A stretch of 16,976 nucleotides of DNA from Parachlorella kessleri (taxonomy: Eukaryota; Chlorophyta; Trebouxiophyceae; Chlorellales; Chlorellaceae): contig BBXU01000441.1 of NCBI GenBank assembly GCA_001598975.1, positions 1-16,976 of the forward strand, read 5' to 3'. The position numbers and the translations under genes are program-made. Positions 11,401-16,976 of this stretch are shown piece after piece (position 1 is the first letter of the stretch; every line of letters begins with the position of its first letter). The notes beneath the pieces are model-generated. The model worked only from the letters and a program-made list of their open reading frames with translations. It searched no databases and was not told the origin of the DNA.

Positions 11401-13611
11401 TCAAACCCGGTGCGCTTCTTGACCCAGTCTCGCACATACTGCACGCAACAGGCAGTCGGACTGGTGACAACCACGCCCCTTTTTGAAGGATTCATCCTTG
11501 TGGAAGGTCTGTGAAGCATCAAAGCAATGCGAGATGCAGGCCACCTAATGCTACTCATTACCAGACCCATCAAAACTATTCGCTGCACCCATACAAGGTA
11601 TGCGACGTGCCAAGGAAAAGCATGGCCCTTCCAACTGCACCACCCGCAACCTGACCTCACCTTCTCCTGCTCCTCAGGCGTTTCAAAGGTAATATTGTTT
11701 GGGTAAACCTTGCTCTGGTCGCACTTGGCCAGCCACGGAATCATGAGGGTCACCTGCCAGCAAGAAAGTGTACATGACACCTTAGCCTGGTGCACACCTT
11801 GTTCCCAGGTGCCGGCCCAACCACCGTACCATTCTGCAAGTCATTATCGAGGATCTCAATGGGGCTGCCTCTCCCAGACATCTAGTCTCCATGCGCAGCA
11901 TATTTTTGCCTTTGCTTTTGGTTCTTTTCAGGTGCACAGGACGCAAACCCAGAAGTATAGGCGCCTCACCTTCCTCGCCCGGTCCTTGGCCAGGTACGCA
12001 GCGCGCAGCAGCGGGTTGACGGCAGTGCCTGTCATCCAGGGTAGCGCTGCAGTGGTCACAATGGCAATCTGCCTGCCCTCCTCCCGCAGGCTGCTGCCCT
12101 TGGGTGCCCGACGGCGTCTGGCAAGGCCCTGCGGACAACTAGCAACATCTACGTCATCGCAAGAAACCCAATGCTTACCTGGCATATGTTATGCCGTGCA
12201 GGTCTGGTATTGCATGTAGGTATCAGGTTCTAAGCTGCCGTCGCCATGGCAGTGTGAGCTAGTAACAGCGTACGCACATTGCTCAAGTCCACACCTGCGT
12301 GGACTTTGGCCTGCAAGTCTGCTCTATAACATCATGGCAACCCACCTGCAGAGGGCGCCAGCCCTTCTTGGGCGGCTGCGGCTCCAGCTGCTGATCACTG
12401 TCATCGCTGTCGGTAATCAGCTCCTCGATCGCTGCAATCTCCTTGGCGCGCAGGTACCCCGGCAGCACCGCCCACGGCGAGGTGGGGTCCTGCTGCACCG
12501 CCGCATGCGCAGCCAGCGCTGCTGCGGCCAGCGCCTCCTCCTGCTGCGCAAGCTGCTGCTCTGTGGCTGCTGCCTGCAGCTGCAGCGCGTCCGCGCGCAG
12601 CTGAAACAGCGAGCCCAGCGCAGCGGGCACCGCGGGGCTGGCGCGCGGCGAGCCGCCGTTGCTGCTGGCGCTGTCCGCGAGGGTCTGCAGCCGGGTCCGG
12701 CTCTCTGCCAGGCTTTGCTGCAGGTTCTGCTGGAGTTGCTGCAGGTTGGCCTGGCAGGTCTCCAGCGTCTGCTGCGCGCTGTTCAGGGCATCGCGAGGCC
12801 TCTGGAGCAGCTGTTTGCCGACACTGCCCAGGCTGGAGCTGGATGCACTGTGCACCAGCTGCTTGGCCTGTAGCAATCATGAACGAGGTTGGAAAAGTGC
12901 TGATCCGTGGTAGCAAAGTTATATACTTTAAAATGTGCAGTACAGCAGGCAGGCCTCCAAGTAAATTCAGTGACTGCAACGGCCCGCCAGAGACAAGAGT
13001 ACACCAAGCTGGCGATAGTCGGCTCAACCAAGTGCTCTGTACGTCAAGCCGAAGCGCCTTGCCTCACTACAGCAGCCCCGCAATATCCTGCTGCTTACCT
13101 GCTCCTCAAAGCTGCGCCGCGTCGGCAGGCTAAACCTGGGCCGACCGCTGACGCGGGCCTGGTTGAGCGTGGTGTTGAGTGCCGTCAGCAGGTCCCAGCT
13201 TTCCGCCTCGGCACTGACGGGCCTCTGCCTGGGTGTCAGGGGACCAGGGGCCTTGGGGAAGCCCAGCTTTACTGCCCTGAAGTCGTTGTCACTGACGCTG
13301 CGCCTCATCCCGCTGCGCAGGGCCGGCCGCGCCTTGTCGGCCGTGTCAACTCGTTTGATCAAGGCCCAATCGTCGGCTAGGCGCAATTGAGCCTCAGTGA
13401 GGGAGCTCTTCAGCCTCTGCACCTGAGGCGCTTGGCTGGCTGTTATCAGCATCAGCTCCCCGTTCCTACGGATGTCATTAACGGTGGTGGATACCCGTTG
13501 CAAGGACTCAAGGTTGTCCTTGGAGAGGGACTTGGCCAGCTTGGTCAGGTGGCCGGTGGGACCCCAAGAGGAGGGTAACACCGCCCTGGGCGACGGTTCC
13601 TCGCCAGCCAT
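8412..13611 (-). CDS. DGD1: Digalactosyldiacylglycerol synthase, DGD1 type, chloroplast envelope
   Basis: Exons: 13611-13099, 12867-12346, 12128-11970, 11753-11661, 11438-11301, 11021-10897, 10672-10469, 10168-10024, 9691-9468, 9130-8922, 8611-8412. They join to 843 residues plus a TGA stop; Arabidopsis DGD1 has about 808. The glycosyltransferase part starts near residue 364 with [19 protein letters not shown], almost identical to plant DGD1. Later family blocks include [65 protein letters not shown], and [20 protein letters not shown]671 and E679 have the spacing of the GT4 EX7E motif, with Asp first. Residues 1-345 are an N-terminal extension, Gln/Ala-rich and probably coiled-coil around 200-300, then acidic ([11 protein letters not shown]) and basic (LARRRR). 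Family function: galactose from UDP-Gal to MGDG at the outer envelope, making DGDG. Start chosen at MAGEEPSPR; an in-frame ATG at 13647 would add 12 residues. Confidence 0.95.
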
Positions 13612-14562
13612 ACTATCTGTCAAAGAATAGCGGTGAGATACGTGCATTGCTCATGCACCCACGCCTCTAGATCTTTGTGCGCTGGGCTCAACGCAGCATG
13701 ATTACTCAGCAGCTACTGTATCTTGGCTGGGAGGGAGAAATGATGTGTTTGTCGTGTTATGGCTTGGCTACTTGATTCTAGTCGCTTGCCGGACTGCCTG
13801 GGGAGCGGACTTGCACCGTAATGAGCCTGGTCATGAAGCACGCTTGCAGTGCCTGCTCAAGTGATCAGTCTCCAGGTGCCCAGAAGGGATGGGCACTTGT
13901 GCTTGCGACAGCTGCCGGGCAAGGAGGAGGTACCCAGAATAGCGACAAATAGTGCCCAGGACCATGAAGGCCAGGCTCTGGTGTCTGTGTGTGCCTGGGG
14001 GTGGTGGTTGTTCTGTGCCCTTTGCGCGGGGGCCTTGGCAGTGGACCGCTTGCTCGTTGGGTGTGGACACTCAAGGGCAGGGGTGTGCGCACAGCGGGAC
14101 CGCCAGCAGCTGCTCGCCCCCCTGCACCACAGCGTGTACACCCAGCTGAGCAAGGTCGGTCGCCACGAGTCAACCTGCCCCCACTGAATGGGCCTACCAC
14201 GAATGGTCCAGGCTGTAAAGGGCACAGCCTGGCCTGTCTTTTATCTTGGGCACTGCTGTTCCTGCCATGCCTGGCAACAGCAAAAAGCTACCTGGGCTTA
14301 GACATTGCTAAGGATTTGCCAGAGGGTAGCTGTAACAGAATGAAGGTGTCAAGCACCCTGGCCCGTGGCTAGCAAGCCAACCTGTCCAATAGTGACATTT
14401 CTGCCGCATAAGAGGATAGTATGTAACACATGGGGGAACTAAGCTTTTGGCTAGCTTGCCACAATACAAATTGCAGTCTCTCCCTCTTGCTCCTTGTTGC
14501 TCCCTCGCTCACACTCCCAGGTGAGGTGCCTGCTCCTGGTTGCTCCTCAGCTACGCCCTCGC
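13612..14562. other. Intergenic: TPR gene 3' UTR and DGD1 promoter/5' UTR
   Basis: About 950 bases with no supported gene on either strand; the short plus-strand frames here resemble nothing I know and look like chance. No minus-strand TGTAA poly(A) motif is present. The two TGTAA copies (14331-14335 and 14422-14426) are on the plus strand, where no gene is visible. Just before the DGD1 start, TTTGACAG (minus strand) could be the acceptor of a 5' UTR intron. Confidence 0.5.
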
Positions 14563-16858
14563 TCAACTACCCTCATTGTCGTCATCAAATGACAGCAGTG
14601 CTTTTCGTTTCTTGTCGCCATCCTTCCCCCGCTGCTGCTGCTGGGACCCGCCGCCGCCGCCGCCAGCATCATGTTTCCGCTTGAACTTGTGTTTGTGCTC
14701 TGCCTCCTGCCGGGCCTCGAAGTTGCGCGCCTTTTGAAGTGCATTCTGCACATGCTGGTCGTCGGGTTCCAGCTTAGCAGCCACCTCGTATGCTTCCCGA
14801 GCCTGCAGCCACGCACACCGCCGTCGCCTGCTTCTGCTACTGCATGTGGAATACATCAGTTTTAATAACGGCCTGGCGTCCCCCCGATGCGCTGCTGTCG
14901 TCCACGCCCGCTTGTACCACCAGCAGTGAGCCCATTACTGCTCAAATTGCCACTCAGCAAGGGGATACACCAGACAATTTACTCGTGATGTCATCCATGC
15001 TGCCCTTCCACAAGGCAACAGTGCTGTGCGCAAGATGCAAGACTGAAGAGCACAACATAACCAGGAAGTGGCTAAACAGGCAAGAACCCAGACCAGCACT
15101 TGCATCCAGCCTGAGCACGCCTCATCACTCTATGCCACCTACCAGCCACCACAAACACGTGTTTCAGCCGCCCACACTCCTAAGACCCCATGACGACCCC
15201 CCTGCCCTGCTGTCATCTGCACCCCCACGCATGCCAACGCAGCAGCACTCAGGTGCAGCCTCTCGATGCAGTATACACCTATCCTAGTACAACTACCTGC
15301 CCTCTAACACCAAGTCTCAAGACACCTCAATCTGTCCCATCACGAGGCCTCCAACCCCAGCCTGGTTGGTATCGCACGCCTACACCGCACCTCACCCAGC
15401 CACAAGCAGCCCCGCCCCACCACCCGCCCCACCTCCGAGTACTCCTCAAGCCCAAAGTGTGCCGCCCCCAGCCGTGCATACCCCTTGGCCCACCGCGGCT
15501 TCAGCTCCACCACCCGCTTGGCGTCCCGCACAGCCTCAGCGTACCGCTGGAGGCTGGTCAGGGCGGCCGCACGGTTGCTGTAATACACCTCATTCCTGCA
15601 GGCGCCATGCCAGCACAGGTTTGCTCTGCTGGCTGGTGCGATTATAGTGTTTATAGCGGCAGGCAGTGCGAACAGAGGAAATAGTTGGGGCCAAACTGAC
15701 AGCGGCTGGATGCAGGTATGCTTGAGTCTGACTCAGCTAGTTGTTGCATTGTTCGGAGCCGGGGTGTCAGCGAGACCGGGCAGGTGGATGGGAGGAAGCA
15801 CAAGAGCACATAGGAAAAGTCGCAGTAGACATCGTGCCTGGAACCCTCAACAAAGAGCAGGGCAGGACACCTTAAAGTCCGCTGACCGAAGCATGCGGCC
15901 AAGCACACCTGGGGTCCAGCTCGATGCACCTAGTGAAGTGTTTGACGGCAGTCTCAAAGTCGCCACCCGCAAAGGCCTTGTTCCCTTTCTCCTTCTCTTG
16001 TGCAGCGGCCGCCTGCGGAGACAGGCAGCCGGCCGCAACTTTAACAATCTGAGCAGCTGTACTCCCACCAACGCTAAGGCAGGCCAACGTCATCAACCCT
16101 GGTGAGCCTCCCCAGATCCTGCTATGGCCAGGTATACATGCCAGTATGCAAACATTCGGCACAGGAGCCAAGCCAGCAGGCGCCCAGGCCACCAACGCAC
16201 TGCCCCCACCTTGTCTGCTACGCCCTGCAGCTCGGGGTGCTGCTGTAGAAGGGAGGGGTCCTGCTCAATGGCACGTCGAAGAGCGTCCTGCACCCACAGA
16301 AAACACATCCGCACACCCAGTAGCGCCTGGGCCGCCAGCATTGACCCCATGCCATGGCGCTCAATCCCTGGTCTTATGACATCAAACATACCGGCCAGCA
16401 TCAAACATACCGGCCAGCAGAGTGTTTTAGCAAGCGGGTGCCAGGTGTGATGCATGAAGCACACACGCACGCTGGTGTTCACCATATACAGCCAGCCAGC
16501 TGACTGAAATAGCAAGCAAGCTTGCCGCTACGCCCAGTCCCCCCCCCACCCCTTCCCCACCTCGTCATCATCTGCTGGCTCCTCTTCTTCACTGAGGTCG
16601 CCCCCCACCATTGTGGGTTCCTCCTGGTTTGCCAGCGACTTGTCCAGCAGGTGGGCATGGGCTTGCAAGAACTTGGGGACGTGCCTGGAACGGACAGAGG
16701 GGAGCAGTGGCTGGGGTGTGTGGCGTGGTGTAGAGAGCAAGGCCTTGTCCTGGTCGCCTAGCCTCCCGCATCACATCAGCAGATCTTGCGACCATGAACA
16801 CATGCGGCCGACCAGGGTCACCTGACAAACTTGAGGTCGCCCCCTCGCTTGCTGCCGC
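14563..16858 (-). CDS. TPR co-chaperone-like protein with KIAA1143/DUF4604-like ends, 5'-partial
   Basis: Exons: 16858-16822, 16684-16561, 16287-16210, 16012-15909, 15595-15433, 14802-14563. They encode 248 residues (numbered from the split first codon) plus a TGA stop. The frame at 16858 is entered in phase 1 after a CTGCAG acceptor and no in-frame ATG lies upstream, so a short first exon is probably off the right edge. Residues 3-24 (SKRGGDLKFVRHVPKFLQAH) are basic, followed by an acidic Glu/Asp stretch at 42-54. Three TPR motifs occupy about 81-185: EKGNKAFAGGDFETAVKHF, YYSNRAAALTSLQRYAEA, and KGYARLGAAHFGLEEYSEA. Carboxylate-clamp residues K87, N91, N122, K152 and R156 sit at HOP TPR1 spacing. 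The tail is Lys/His-rich, has Gly and Gln runs, and ends KALLSFDDDNEGS. The TPRs predict binding to EEVD tails of Hsp70/Hsp90. The two ends recall human KIAA1143 (start SKRNQVSYVRP, end LLSFDNEDENE), whose function is unknown. The TPR call is firm, the DUF4604 link moderate. Confidence 0.85.
16381..16418. repeat. Perfect 19-bp tandem duplication in a TPR-gene intron
   Basis: The 19 bases starting atcaaacata at 16381 repeat exactly at 16400. The pair lies inside the intron between exons 16684-16561 and 16287-16210. The absence of mismatches suggests a recent slippage event or an assembly artefact. Confidence 0.9.
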
Positions 16859-16976
16859 CTGCAGTAGGGTGAGAGGGCAATGGTGAGCGAGCATCCTAAA
16901 CTGACAGGAGTGGTGGGGTTTGTTGTAGCGCTGCTGGTGCTGGTGGGTGGGTGGTGGTGGTGTGTGTGTGTGGGGT
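16859..16976. other. Right edge: intron of the TPR gene with TGG/TG repeats
   Basis: On the minus strand this is a pyrimidine- and CA/CAC-rich stretch that ends in CCTACTGCAG, the acceptor of the first visible exon. Plus-strand TGG and TG runs fill about 16928-16972. I see no exon here; the initial exon must lie further right, or upstream of a donor outside the window. Confidence 0.55.

Noticed and set aside
13849..14372. Overlapping plus- and minus-strand frames between the TPR gene and DGD1
   Set aside because: No recognisable motif, several frames of similar length on both strands, and no convincing splice or start context. Treated as intergenic.
1..16976. Bacterial-style operon, mobile element, CRISPR array, tRNA or rRNA gene
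   Set aside because: All recognised genes are intron-rich and of plant type. I saw no terminal inverted repeats, transposase motifs, spaced repeat arrays or cloverleaf-like sequences.

Overview
The window looks like nuclear DNA of a green alga (Chlorophyta, probably Chlorophyceae-like). It carries plant-type genes cut into many short exons, GT-AG introns of about 140-630 bp, GC-rich coding sequence, and introns full of CA/TG, poly-C/poly-G and (CAAG)n runs. All three genes are on the minus strand, so they read from high to low coordinates. I built the exon models by hand from splice sites, reading-frame continuity and remembered protein families; no alignment was run.

Layout along transcription: (1) 16858-14563, a TPR protein, 5'-partial, with six visible exons. 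Its three STI1/HOP-type TPR motifs carry the complete carboxylate clamp that grips EEVD tails of Hsp70/Hsp90. The sequences on either side of the TPRs resemble the two ends of the small uncharacterised KIAA1143/DUF4604 family. (2) 13611-8412, a complete 11-exon digalactosyldiacylglycerol synthase (DGD1 type), predicted 843 aa. (3) 6802-1, an Hsp110-class chaperone (plant HSP70-14/15 type), 13 visible exons giving about 668 aa, with the C-terminus beyond the left edge.

The gaps at 13612-14562 and 6803-8411 contain no gene I can support. They should hold 3' UTRs and the promoters of DGD1 and HSP110; two weak heat-shock-element-like sites lie in the second gap. The genes have no obvious joint pathway. 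Two are chaperone-related and the middle one makes a chloroplast galactolipid, so shared function from adjacency would be speculation.

The best items for follow-up are the apparent TPR/DUF4604 fusion with its intact clamp, a five-copy 19-bp degenerate tandem array that includes the HSP110 exon 5 donor site, and a GC-AG intron in HSP110. I found no mobile element, CRISPR, tRNA, rRNA or undescribed defence-type system.
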